Shown piece by piece: positions 24,854 to 31,899 of a DNA stretch of 40,954 nucleotides (position 1 is the first letter of the stretch; every line of letters begins with the position of its first letter). The notes under the pieces are model-generated. The model saw nothing but the letters and a program-made list of their open reading frames with translations, was not told the DNA's origin and searched no databases. Source of the DNA: Oscillospiraceae bacterium. Its GTDB lineage: Bacteria; Bacillota; Clostridia; Oscillospirales; Ruminococcaceae. The DNA is taken from positions 1-40,954 of the forward strand of contig JAFUHM010000013.1 of NCBI GenBank assembly GCA_017468865.1, in the 5' to 3' direction. Made by a program: the position numbers and the translations under genes.

Positions 24854-24889
24854 GATCCTGAAATGCGTTCACATTTCAGGATCGTTTTC
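24854..24889. terminator. Bidirectional terminator between XRE gene and mgsA
   Basis: A perfect 12-bp stem GATCCTGAAATG / CATTTCAGGATC (24854-24865, 24872-24883) with a 6-base loop. GTTTTC follows on plus and TTATTTTT on minus, serving both convergent genes. Confidence 0.9.
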
Positions 24890-24903
24890 ATATAGGGGAA
24901 AGT

Positions 24904-25314
24904 CTACCTCGTCTCTCCGGGATTGAGGATCGCGCGCCAGTCGAGGTCGCCCCTCTCAAGGGCGTGTATGAGAGCCTCGGCGGTTGCAATGTTGGTGGCG
25001 ACGGGGATGTTGTGGACGTCGCACAGACGGAGCAGATTCATTTCATTGGGCTCATGGGGCTTGGGCCTGAGAGGGTCACGGAAGAAGAGCAGAAGGTCTA
25101 TCTCATTGCATGAGATGCGTGCGCTTATCTGCTGATCGCCGCCCTGGGAACCGCTGAGATAACGCTGTATCTCAAGCCCTGTTGCCTGTGACACCACCTT
25201 GCCTGTGGTACCCGTAGCGCAGAGATTGTGACGGGAAAGTATCCCGCAGTATGCTATGCAGAACTGAACGAGCAGTTCCTTCTTGGAATCATGTGCAATA
25301 AGTGCTATATTCAA
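24904..25314 (-). CDS. mgsA: Methylglyoxal synthase
   Basis: It converts dihydroxyacetone phosphate to methylglyoxal and phosphate, a bypass of lower glycolysis. Diagnostic segments are [11 protein letters not shown] at the N terminus, ATGTTG, the [10 protein letters not shown] loop and the [20 protein letters not shown] active-site stretch. The 136-residue length is normal. I place the start at the TTG at 25314: GGTGATC upstream is a strong match to the 16S anti-Shine-Dalgarno end with good spacing, and it gives the family N terminus MNIALIAHD. The in-frame ATG at 25326 has no usable ribosome site. It lies 48 bases after minD in the same direction, the minD-mgsA pairing known in Clostridia. 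Confidence 0.96.
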   Translation of the reverse strand: MNIALIAHDSKKELLVQFCIAYCGILSRHNLCATGTTGKVVSQATGLEIQRYLSGSQGGDQQISARISCNEIDLLLFFRDPLRPKPHEPNEMNLLRLCDVHNIPVATNIATAEALIHALERGDLDWRAILNPGETR

Positions 25315-25362
25315 GTGGATCACCATCCTACCGTTGCATCACGCAAAGCGTGAATGGGCTTG

Positions 25363-26109
25363 TTACTTCAGCATTACCTTAAATGACAGGGGAACATCCT
25401 CTCCCTGGATGCGCTTGGATATCGCATCAAATGCCTTGAATGCGAGGGAAGAGGAGGGGAGCGGCTCGCCCTTGGACGTGGCGATCTTCACCGCATCGTC
25501 ATCGGGGATAACGCCGATGAGCTGTACGCCCACGGTATCTATGACCTCATCAAGGTCGCCCACCAGATCCGCCTGGAACAGTTCGGGATTTACCTTGTTG
25601 ATTATCAGGCGCTGCTTCTGGTTGCCTCTCTTGTAGAACTCATCCGACATGGTGCGTGCATCACGGATGCAGACAGGATCGGGCGTAGTGTTTATAAGTA
25701 TCAGGTCGGACTGCTCAACTACGTCGAACACGCTGGCATTCGTGCCTGCCGACGTATCAACGATGATGTATTCGTAGTATTTGCGCATCTCCGAGCAGAT
25801 GTTCTTTATGGTCTCGGCATCCACCTTGGCGAAGGGATCTTCCGGAGCGCATACTATAAAGAGGTTGCGTGCTATCTCCACATTGGTGGTGGCTTTGGTT
25901 ATGTCACATTCTCCTCTGAGGACGTGACCCAGATCGTACTTCACGTTGTCCTTGACACCGAGCATGATGTCCAGGCATCTCAAGCCGAAGTCCAGTTCTA
26001 TGATAAGGGTGCGAAGCCCCTGCTTTGCAAGAGAAAAGCCCAGCTCCGAGCATATGGAGGATTTACCCGTACCGCCCTTGCCGGAGGTTATCGCTACTAT
26101 CTTTGACAT
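25363..26109 (-). CDS. minD: Septum site-determining ATPase MinD (MinD/ParA family)
   Basis: The 248-residue deviant Walker A ATPase has KGGTGKS at residues 11-17 and ELDFGLRCLDIMLG in place of the usual DxDxGLRNLD. The IIVDTSAG Walker B strand, TTPDPVCIRDA and LIINKVNP are also present. MinD positions the division site through membrane-bound MinC. The C terminus ends soon after GEDVPL with only a short SFKVMLK tail, so the usual amphipathic membrane-targeting helix is short or absent. MinC and MinE genes are not adjacent. It could be a MinD paralogue with another cargo. The ATG at 26109 is preferred; one four codons upstream is possible. Confidence 0.82.
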   Translation of the reverse strand: MSKIVAITSGKGGTGKSSICSELGFSLAKQGLRTLIIELDFGLRCLDIMLGVKDNVKYDLGHVLRGECDITKATTNVEIARNLFIVCAPEDPFAKVDAETIKNICSEMRKYYEYIIVDTSAGTNASVFDVVEQSDLILINTTPDPVCIRDARTMSDEFYKRGNQKQRLIINKVNPELFQADLVGDLDEVIDTVGVQLIGVIPDDDAVKIATSKGEPLPSSSLAFKAFDAISKRIQGEDVPLSFKVMLK

Positions 26110-26121
26110 ATCTGTCTCCAT

Positions 26122-26254
26122 TCTCCGCAGATGATTGATTTGTCCCGGTACTCAAACAGGCAGGCCTGCGGTGATATCCTGTTTACAGCCGATGATGCCC
26201 GTCCTGCTGCATAAGGAAAGCCTCATCACCGTACAGACAAAAACATCTATTTAT
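26122..26254 (-). promoter_or_regulatory. Structured 5' leader of minD-mgsA
   Basis: Transcription from the promoter at 26255-26283 would give a leader of about 140 bases. On the minus strand CGGTGAT (26231-26225) pairs perfectly with ATCACCG (26175-26169), closing about 49 bases that contain further short stems such as CAGC/GCTG. I recognise no known riboswitch class. Confidence 0.35.
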
Positions 26255-26283
26255 ATTTTACCAAATTATCCCCCAAATGTCAA
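26255..26283 (-). promoter_or_regulatory. Promoter of minD-mgsA
   Basis: On the minus strand TTGACA (26283-26278), 17 bases, TAAAAT (26260-26255). Confidence 0.7.
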
Positions 26284-26548
26284 AGACTTTTTTTGTATAC
26301 TATACATTTTCGTTAGAAACTCAAAAAATCGCACTTAAACTTTGTGCATAATGTATATTTCAAAAACCCTCGCACAACTCCCTGCCCTATCGTATGCCCC
26401 ATCGCTTCCCGACACGGGGGTCGCAGTTTATCACAAAAAGCGCAGTCCGGATGAACTGCACTTTTCGTGAAAGGGGTCGTCGGAAGGAAGGGAATCCTAT
26501 CCGACTAAGGGGGATGAAAAAGGGGGTATCAAAAATTAGATGAAAGCG
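26284..26548. other. Intergenic region between minD promoter and epimerase gene end
   Basis: About 265 bases without a supportable gene. It contains the epimerase terminator (26435-26465) and a second hairpin, GTCGGA (26479-26484) with TCCGAC (26500-26505), enclosing GGA/TCC. The AT-rich part at 26284-26370 shows nothing I can name. Confidence 0.6.
26435..26465 (-). terminator. Terminator of the epimerase gene
   Basis: AAAAGCGCAGT and ACTGCACTTTT pair with one mismatch across a 9-base loop. On the minus strand the stem ends in CTTTTTGTG. Confidence 0.7.
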
Positions 26549-27484
26549 TTATTTGGTGTTGCTCAGCTTCCAGCGGAAGGTGGATATCTGCTGAGCACGG
26601 GTGTTATCGTAGTTGATGTTGGTGCAGGCGTAGACAGGGTCGTTATAGCGGTATTCCGTCCTCATCGCCTTGCTCCCGAATACGGTGAGCTGCTTCTTTG
26701 CAACATCCGAGGAGTAGTTCCTCGACTGTACCACGGTAACGTTGTAATCGGTCTTCAGAAGTTCTACTATGTCCTTTGCGGAGGTGGGCTTGGTGTCCAC
26801 CACATTGTACACGCCGCTGACGGGGCGGTCGGCGGTAAGCACGCCGTAGATGAAGTCCGGTATATTGTACAGGCAGGTGAATGAGTATCCGTAGTCACCG
26901 TAGCCGTATACGAAGATACTGCCGTCGGAGGGATCCTGCACTCTTGCCTTGAGATTTTCGATGTAGCGTTTTGAGTATACGGGGCATATCCTCATGATGA
27001 TGCCTCGTGTGGAAGACTTCTTGATCGCAGCTTCAAGTGCCTTCTCACTGGAGTACTTGAGCTTGCCGTATATGGTAGACGGCTTTTCGGGGAAGGTCTC
27101 ACGCACCGGCTCACGGTTGTGGGGCTGTGCATAGACCTGGTGGGTGGACAGCATCATTATCACATCAACATGGGCAGCCTCAGCCGCCTTGTATATGAAT
27201 TTGTCCACCTGGGCGGATAACTTCTCATCCGCAGATGAAAGATAGGGCGCCATATCATTATCGACGGAGCAGGCAAGATGCACAAGTGCGCTTGCACCGC
27301 TCATAGCGTTGACTACCTGTTCCTTGTCGGTGATCTCACACTGGATATATCTGACACCGCCCGAACTGCCGAACGGATTCGGCCTGCTGTCGATGGCTGT
27401 AATTGAATAACTCTTTGCAAGCAATCCCTCAACTACTGCCTGCCCTATGATGCCGGCGGCTCCTGTCACAACGATGTTGCCCAT
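26549..27484 (-). CDS. NAD-dependent epimerase/dehydratase (SDR family)
   Basis: The 311-residue extended short-chain dehydrogenase has the Rossmann motif GAAGIIG (8-14) for NAD(P), the LVHLAC strand, a catalytic Ser/Thr region at MLSTHQVYAQP and YGKLK (Tyr139-Lys143) as the YxxxK motif. These features match GalE/RmlB-like nucleotide-sugar epimerases or dehydratases. The exact substrate cannot be read. No sugar-biosynthesis genes flank it. GGAGGG before the ATG and a good promoter indicate a monocistronic gene. Confidence 0.85.
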   Translation of the reverse strand: MGNIVVTGAAGIIGQAVVEGLLAKSYSITAIDSRPNPFGSSGGVRYIQCEITDKEQVVNAMSGASALVHLACSVDNDMAPYLSSADEKLSAQVDKFIYKAAEAAHVDVIMMLSTHQVYAQPHNREPVRETFPEKPSTIYGKLKYSSEKALEAAIKKSSTRGIIMRICPVYSKRYIENLKARVQDPSDGSIFVYGYGDYGYSFTCLYNIPDFIYGVLTADRPVSGVYNVVDTKPTSAKDIVELLKTDYNVTVVQSRNYSSDVAKKQLTVFGSKAMRTEYRYNDPVYACTNINYDNTRAQQISTFRWKLSNTK

Positions 27485-27548
27485 TCGAAGCCCTCCTTTT
27501 CTCTCCCTCTCTCCTGCACTTCTTCAGCAGGTTCCCTTTTCACTTACT

Positions 27549-27577
27549 ATTGTACCAAATTGCGAGAGAAAAATCAA
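27549..27577 (-). promoter_or_regulatory. Promoter of the epimerase gene
   Basis: On the minus strand TTGATT (27577-27572), 17 bases, TACAAT (27554-27549). The 27485-27786 gap holds this promoter, the divergent one at 27640-27668 and repeat copy B. Confidence 0.7.
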
Positions 27578-27639
27578 TAGGTGATGTGCATTAATTTATG
27601 AACTTTTAGAAAATTTTAATTAACATAGTGAAATTTAGC

Positions 27640-27668
27640 TTGCATTTTTTGTACAAAAGTGCTATAAT
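27640..27668 (+). promoter_or_regulatory. Promoter of the radical SAM gene
   Basis: TTGCAT (27640-27645), 17 bases, TATAAT (27663-27668). Transcription should begin near 27675, immediately before repeat copy B. Confidence 0.7.
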
Positions 27669-27679
27669 TTGATAAGCAA

Positions 27680-27699
27680 GCAGGCTGAGCCTGCACCCG
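27680..27699 (+). repeat. Extragenic hairpin repeat, copy B
   Basis: GCAGGC-TGA-GCCTGC followed by ACCCG: a perfect 6-bp stem with a different loop from copies A and C. It would form at the very 5' end of the radical SAM gene transcript. Confidence 0.65.
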
Positions 27700-27786
27700 G
27701 TTCGTTCATTCGTTTGCATTGGGCATATGCGATACGGCTCGGCAGGCGATGCCCGTATAGACCATGATTTACAGAAGCAGGAAACA

Positions 27787-28740
27787 ATGGCAATATCACA
27801 TAGTTTTCCGTATTCCGATACCAACAAGCGGTATCACACCCAGGATTACTACTATCGGCACAGGTTCGGCTGCAAGACGGTGAAGATCTCTCTCAACGGC
27901 GGCTTTACCTGTCCGAATATCGACGGGAGCAAGGGCAGAGGCGGATGTGCTTTCTGCACCGAGGGGAGCGGACATTTTGCGGGCGACCCGAGACTTTCCG
28001 TCAGGGAGCAGTTTGAAGCAGGCGTGAAGCTGACGGAGAAGAAGTGGGGCGGCAGGGAATGCCTTTACATCCCCTATTTTCAGGCTAACACCAACACATA
28101 CTGTCCCGTCTCGAAGCTGAAGCGCCTGACGGATGAAGCCCTGTCCTGCGAGAAGACCGTAGGCATCGCTGTTTCCACACGCCCCGACTGCATCGCTCCC
28201 GATATGCTGGACTTCCTTGCGGAGCTGTCGCAAAGGACATACCTTACCGTGGAACTGGGGCTCCAGACCATACATGACGACACGGCACGGCGGATAAACC
28301 GCTGCCACACATATGCGGATTTCCTTGATGCCGCTCACAGGCTGCATTCAAAGGGGATCCTCTTTTGTGTCCACATCATAGACGGTCTGCCCGGAGAGGA
28401 CAGGCAGATGATGATGGATACGGCTCTGGCTCTGGCAAAACTGCCGGTACACAGCGTAAAGATACATCTCCTGCACGTCCTTCGGGGGACGCCGCTTGCA
28501 GGGGAATACGAGCGAGGGGAGTACGTTCCCCTCACCAAGGATGGATACATAGACATAGTTTGTTCCCAGCTGGAGGTGTTCCCGCCGGAATTTGTCATAG
28601 AGCGGCTGACGGGGGACGGGGCGAAGGATGACCTTATGGCACCTCTGTGGAGCAGGGACAAGAGATCTGTCCTCAACGGCATAGACAAATGCCTTGCCGC
28701 AAGGGGGACGATGCAGGGGATGAGATATACAGGCATATGA
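27787..28740 (+). CDS. TIGR01212/YtqA-like radical SAM protein
   Basis: This 317-residue radical SAM protein belongs to a group with an unusual cluster motif: Cys42, Cys54 and Cys57 in CPNIDGSKGRGGCAFC (C-x11-C-x2-C). It is followed by YFQANTNTY, VSTRPDC, VELGLQT and IIDGLPGE motifs. Relatives such as Bacillus YtqA and E. coli YhcC are conserved, but their reaction is, to my knowledge, not firmly assigned. I start at the ATG at 27787 because AGGAAA precedes it and the family begins with a short lead into RYHT. Its stop overlaps the start of the next gene (ATGA), so the following genes form an operon. Confidence 0.9.
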   Translation: MAISHSFPYSDTNKRYHTQDYYYRHRFGCKTVKISLNGGFTCPNIDGSKGRGGCAFCTEGSGHFAGDPRLSVREQFEAGVKLTEKKWGGRECLYIPYFQANTNTYCPVSKLKRLTDEALSCEKTVGIAVSTRPDCIAPDMLDFLAELSQRTYLTVELGLQTIHDDTARRINRCHTYADFLDAAHRLHSKGILFCVHIIDGLPGEDRQMMMDTALALAKLPVHSVKIHLLHVLRGTPLAGEYERGEYVPLTKDGYIDIVCSQLEVFPPEFVIERLTGDGAKDDLMAPLWSRDKRSVLNGIDKCLAARGTMQGMRYTGI

Positions 28741-29429
28741 AGGAAGATAATATAAAGAAGCGTGCGGTCACGGCAGCTGTCATATTCCTTGCGCTGGCGG
28801 CGCTCTTTGCGGTGACGAATGCCGTGATGAGCGGGATGGAGAAGGACACCGTCCGGATAGACGGGAAGGACTACCCGAAGGGGACACGCTCCCTTGATCT
28901 GGTGCTGATGACGGAGGAAGGCCTTGACAGGCTCGGAGAGTTCGACCGCCTTACGGAGATAAGCATCACGCCCTACTATGCGGAAGTCATACGGGGCATA
29001 GACGAGGACGGATATATAGAGAACGAAAAGAAGGCACAGCTAAGGCAAGAGGCTGAGGAGCTTTACGGACAATGCACCGAAGTCACGGACATATCCTTTC
29101 TGAGAGGGCTTGACACCGTGAAGAAGGTGTCCCTGCGGTACTGCGGCGTGAGTGACGTTTCCCCTCTGGCGGAGATGCCCTCACTCGAGGAGATAGACCT
29201 TTCCTATACCAAGGCGGAGGATATCTCGCCCCTGTACTCTCTGCCCGGACTTAAGAGCGTAGGGCTTGACGGTCTGCTCCTGTCCGATGAGCAGCAGCGA
29301 CTTGCGGAGGAGAACGGATTCAGTGTCATTGACGAACGCACGGACGGCGAACGGTTCGTGATACAGGTAATGAAGGAGAGGGAGAAAGATGAAACTGGCA
29401 CAGGCGCTTCAGGAGAGATCGGATCTTAA
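28737..29429 (+). CDS. Membrane-anchored leucine-rich-repeat-like protein
   Basis: This 230-residue protein has a basic N terminus (KKR), one hydrophobic helix at about residues 12-32 and an extracytoplasmic region. That region contains short LRR-type repeats: VTDISFLRGLDTVKKVSLRYCG, VSDVSPLAEMPSLEEIDLSYTK and AEDISPLYSLPGLKSVGLDG. The VSDVSPL pattern is internalin-like. A charged tail ends in KDETGTGASGEIGS. It could bind a protein or surface ligand; the function is unknown. Its start overlaps the radical SAM stop, and its end overlaps the DIP1984 gene by 41 bases. Confidence 0.78.
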   Translation: MKEDNIKKRAVTAAVIFLALAALFAVTNAVMSGMEKDTVRIDGKDYPKGTRSLDLVLMTEEGLDRLGEFDRLTEISITPYYAEVIRGIDEDGYIENEKKAQLRQEAEELYGQCTEVTDISFLRGLDTVKKVSLRYCGVSDVSPLAEMPSLEEIDLSYTKAEDISPLYSLPGLKSVGLDGLLLSDEQQRLAEENGFSVIDERTDGERFVIQVMKEREKDETGTGASGEIGS

Positions 29430-29844
29430 CCGAAAGATAGAGGAGCTTCGCAGGCGGCTCGGCAACTGCCTGCTGATACAGGAGGGAGAGGAGCCGCCCG
29501 AACAGCCCGAGGAGCTCATAAAGGAGCTTGATGACAGCACCGCAAGGCTCGGACAGCTCATCGCCGCCATAAACATCACAAACTGCCGCACCGAAGCGGA
29601 GGGTATGACCCTTACACAGATCATAGCCCGAAAGGATGCCCTTCACCTTCAGCTGTCGGCATACCGTGACATGGTGTATACCGCAGGGAGCGCATATCAG
29701 CGTGCAAGGGGTGCGGAAATAAGGATAATCCCCATGGTAAAGGCATCGGTGCTCCAGAAGAAGGCGGATGAGATATCCGCAGAGATACGCCGTCTTGACG
29801 GCCTGCTCCAGCAGACCAACTGGACAGCCGATCTGATGGGATAA
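29389..29844 (+). CDS. DIP1984 family (septicolysin-like) protein
   Basis: The 151-residue all-helical, coiled-coil-rich protein closely follows the DIP1984 family pattern: MKLAQALQERSDLNRKIEELRRRL, QEGEEPPEQPEELIKELD, INITNC, a RKDALHLQLSAYRD helix and the terminal QQTNWTADLM (family: EANWTTDL). Members have been called septicolysin, a supposed pore-forming toxin, on weak grounds; their real role is unclear. GGAGAGGGAGAAAG gives a strong ribosome site inside the end of the upstream gene. Immediately downstream lies a 250-base structured spacer with tRNA-arm-like hairpins, which may be its RNA partner (inference). Confidence 0.88.
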   Translation: MKLAQALQERSDLNRKIEELRRRLGNCLLIQEGEEPPEQPEELIKELDDSTARLGQLIAAINITNCRTEAEGMTLTQIIARKDALHLQLSAYRDMVYTAGSAYQRARGAEIRIIPMVKASVLQKKADEISAEIRRLDGLLQQTNWTADLMG

Positions 29845-29867
29845 GCACAGGCAGAAGGTAGTCATCA

Positions 29868-29949
29868 GCGTGCATATCGGAGCCGCAGCCGCTCGGAGCG
29901 CTGCACGCAGTGGTCATACTCGGGCAGTATGAGCAGGTCCGAATCCTGC
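29868..29949 (+). ncRNA. tRNA-like structured RNA element downstream of DIP1984 gene (candidate)
   Basis: Three adjacent hairpins are visible. First, GCGTGCA (29868-29874) pairs with TGCACGC (29902-29908) around an inner GAGC/GCTC stem. Next, TCATAC (29914-29919) pairs with GTATGA (29927-29932) around a 7-base loop, like an anticodon arm. Then GCAGG-TCCGAAT-CCTGC (29933-29949) is a near-canonical T arm, with C instead of T at position 55. There is no acceptor stem, and the loop lacks U33, so it is not a functional tRNA. It may be a tRNA-mimicking RNA, like Y RNAs, or a tRNA remnant. Confidence 0.4.
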
Positions 29950-29972
29950 AAGGAATGTTAAGCCCCGGACAA

Positions 29973-29986
29973 TGTACACCTGTACA
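29973..29986. promoter_or_regulatory. Short palindrome TGTACA-CC-TGTACA
   Basis: Perfect 6-base direct palindromic arms around two bases, followed by AT-rich TATTATATTT (29992-30001). It may be an operator in front of the ABM gene, but no well-spaced promoter is evident. Confidence 0.3.
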
Positions 29987-30097
29987 GTTACTATTATATT
30001 TATCACCTGATATGAGCCGATGACGAGGGAGGGAGCAGGCCGCAGACCTGCAAGGGGCTTATGTCTGCCGCACGGCAGGAGAAAGGATCCGCTGGAT

Positions 30098-30397
30098 ATG
30101 AGCATCACCGTGAATATTTATTACACAGGCAGGGACGGCTCTGCAAGGAAGTTTGCCGAGGAAATGGTCTCGTCGGGGATAGTTTCCCGTGTGCGTGCGG
30201 AGGAGGGGAACGAGAGGTATGAGTATTTCTTCCCCATGGACGACCCCGAGACAGTCCTGCTCATCGACAGATGGCGTGATGAGGAGGCTGTGAGGATCCA
30301 TCACAAGTCGGAGATGATGGTGGAGATAGCTGCGCTTCGTGACAAGTACCGTCTTCATATGCGCATCGAACGGTTTACCGACGCAGTGCGGAGCTAA
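30098..30397 (+). CDS. ABM-fold (antibiotic biosynthesis monooxygenase-like) protein
   Basis: This 99-residue protein has the ferredoxin-like dimeric alpha/beta barrel layout: VNIYYTGRDGSARKFAEEMV, an RYEYFFPMDDPETVLLIDRWRDEEAVRIHHKS core, and a final RLHMRIERF strand. The WxDEEAxxxHxxS pattern is typical of putative quinol monooxygenases such as YgiN. Many members are of unknown substrate. AGGAG is about 16 bases upstream within a CTGCC/GGCAG hairpin (30065-30078), so initiation may be structure-dependent. A longer frame upstream looks like a non-protein arginine-rich extension. thrE-like follows 15 bases later. Confidence 0.8.
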   Translation: MSITVNIYYTGRDGSARKFAEEMVSSGIVSRVRAEEGNERYEYFFPMDDPETVLLIDRWRDEEAVRIHHKSEMMVEIAALRDKYRLHMRIERFTDAVRS

Positions 30398-30412
30398 TGA
30401 AAGGATCATGAT

Positions 30413-31735
30413 ATGAGCCAGTTCAGAATACAGCATATGCCAATAAAGTGGCATGAAATGATAGATGAGGACTCCACGGAGCCTGCTTCGAAGGCGGATC
30501 TTCACGAGAAGGCGACCCTTGTTGCCAGAACGGGGCAGATGATGCTGTCGGTGGGGACGAGCGCATGGCGTGTCCGTGCGGCGATGAACAAGATAGCGAG
30601 AGCACTGGAAGTGGGCCTGAGTGCGGATATAGGACTTACCTGCATCAACTACACGGTCATCGACGGGGAACAGACCGAGAGCGGTACTGTGGCGCTTCCC
30701 ACAACGGGAGTGAACACCCATCGGCTGATGTACCTGAAGGAGTTCTCCGACGGCTTTGCGGAGCGTGTGGACAGGTACTCTGTCACCCAGTTCCACCGCA
30801 TCCTTGACAAGATAGCCGAGCTGCCGCCCAATTACAATGCGGCACAGCTGGGCTTTGCGGCGGCTGTGGCGTGCTGCGCCTTCACCTTCCTTCTCGGAGG
30901 AGGCCCCGTCGAGATGATGCTCGCATTCTTCGGGGCGGGAGTGGGGCAGTTCGTGAGGAAGAAGCTCATCGAGAATAAGATAACGCTCCTTGCCAATGTC
31001 ACCGTAGCCGTTGCCTCCGCCTGCATCGCCTATATGCTGCTGTCGCTCCTGTGCGAGAATATATTCGGCCTTTCCGTCACGCACCGCATGGGGTACATAT
31101 GCTCGATGCTGTTCGTCATACCCGGATTTCCGCTGATAACGGGATTTCTCGATCTGGCCAAGCTGGACGTGCGGTCAGGGCTTGAACGCCTTGCCTACGC
31201 TGTCCTCATCATAACCATGGCGACGCTGACGGGGTTTGTTACGGCAAACTTCATACACTTCGCTCCCGGCACATTTGAGGAGACTGAGTACGCTCCTGCC
31301 CTGCTCATCCTCCTGCGGCTCGTATGCTCGTTCCTTGGGGTATACGGCTTCTCCTACCTGTTCAACACTCCCCGGAAGACTGCGGCAGCGGCAGGTATCA
31401 TAGGCATGATAGCCAATACTCTCAGGCTGTCCCTTATCGACTTTACCAGTATGCCCGTGGTGGTGGCGGCTTTCGTGGGTGCGCTCACCGCAGGTCTGCT
31501 CGCATCCCTTACGGCTAAGTTCAGGGGATACCCCAGAATATGTATAACGGTGCCTTCCATCGTTATCATGGTGCCCGGGATGTTCATGTACAAGGGCATC
31601 TACTTCATGGCGCAGAACACCTTCGACGAGGCGCAGTCGTGGCTGTCAAGGGCGATACTCATCGTTCTGGCGCTCCCTCTCGGCCTTGTCTTCGCACGCA
31701 TACTCACCGACACGAATTTCAGGAAAAGCAGCTGA
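30413..31735 (+). CDS. ThrE-type threonine/serine exporter family protein
   Basis: The 440-residue polytopic membrane protein combines two halves. The N-terminal ThrE (DUF1212) domain includes SVGTSAWRVRAAMNKIARALEV and five or so helices ending near residue 260. The C-terminal ThrE_2 (DUF3815) domain has five helices, RKTAAAAGIIGMIANT and VPSIVIMVPGMFMYKG. Bacillus and E. coli relatives are split (YjjP and YjjB); fused forms occur in Actinobacteria and Clostridia. Known members export threonine, serine or dicarboxylates. AAAGGATC before the ATG serves as ribosome site. A terminator follows at 31770-31797. Confidence 0.88.
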   Translation: MSQFRIQHMPIKWHEMIDEDSTEPASKADLHEKATLVARTGQMMLSVGTSAWRVRAAMNKIARALEVGLSADIGLTCINYTVIDGEQTESGTVALPTTGVNTHRLMYLKEFSDGFAERVDRYSVTQFHRILDKIAELPPNYNAAQLGFAAAVACCAFTFLLGGGPVEMMLAFFGAGVGQFVRKKLIENKITLLANVTVAVASACIAYMLLSLLCENIFGLSVTHRMGYICSMLFVIPGFPLITGFLDLAKLDVRSGLERLAYAVLIITMATLTGFVTANFIHFAPGTFEETEYAPALLILLRLVCSFLGVYGFSYLFNTPRKTAAAAGIIGMIANTLRLSLIDFTSMPVVVAAFVGALTAGLLASLTAKFRGYPRICITVPSIVIMVPGMFMYKGIYFMAQNTFDEAQSWLSRAILIVLALPLGLVFARILTDTNFRKSS

Positions 31736-31739
31736 CCGG

Positions 31740-31759
31740 GCGGGCGGTGCCCGCACCCG
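31740..31759 (+). repeat. Extragenic hairpin repeat, copy C
   Basis: GCGGGC-GGT-GCCCGC followed by ACCCG. Compared with copies A and B, one base pair has changed from A-T to G-C on both sides, preserving the stem. It lies between the thrE-like stop codon and the terminator. Confidence 0.65.
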
Positions 31760-31769
31760 GTTTGGATTT

Positions 31770-31797
31770 AACTGCGCTCACGCAGTTTTAAAATTTT
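31770..31797 (+). terminator. Terminator of the thrE-like operon
   Basis: AACTGCG (31770-31776) and CGCAGTT (31781-31787) with a CTCA loop, followed by TTAAAATTTT. Confidence 0.75.
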
Positions 31798-31807
31798 ATC
31801 ATATCTA

Positions 31808-31836
31808 TTGATTATTTCCTCTTTTTATGTTATAAT
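31808..31836 (+). promoter_or_regulatory. Promoter of the LppM-like lipoprotein gene
   Basis: TTGATT (31808-31813), 17 bases, TATAAT (31831-31836). Confidence 0.75.
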
Positions 31837-31899
31837 GTTGAAAACAACTGACGGTTCCGCATGGGAAAGAAACGGACACCGCCGAAAGAGAGGGTAAAT

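Noticed and set aside
26540..26884. A plus-strand frame overlapping the end of the epimerase gene
   Set aside because: It lacks a ribosome site and family motifs and is antisense to conserved epimerase sequence.
29868..29949. A functional tRNA gene after the DIP1984 gene
   Set aside because: The T arm and a 7-base-loop arm are present, but there is no acceptor stem, the variable loop has zero bases, and position 33 is not T.
30020..30097. An N-terminal extension of the ABM protein starting at 30020
   Set aside because: The extension is arginine/glycine-rich, unlike the family, and overlaps two RNA hairpins. The ABM fold begins at the ATG at 30098.
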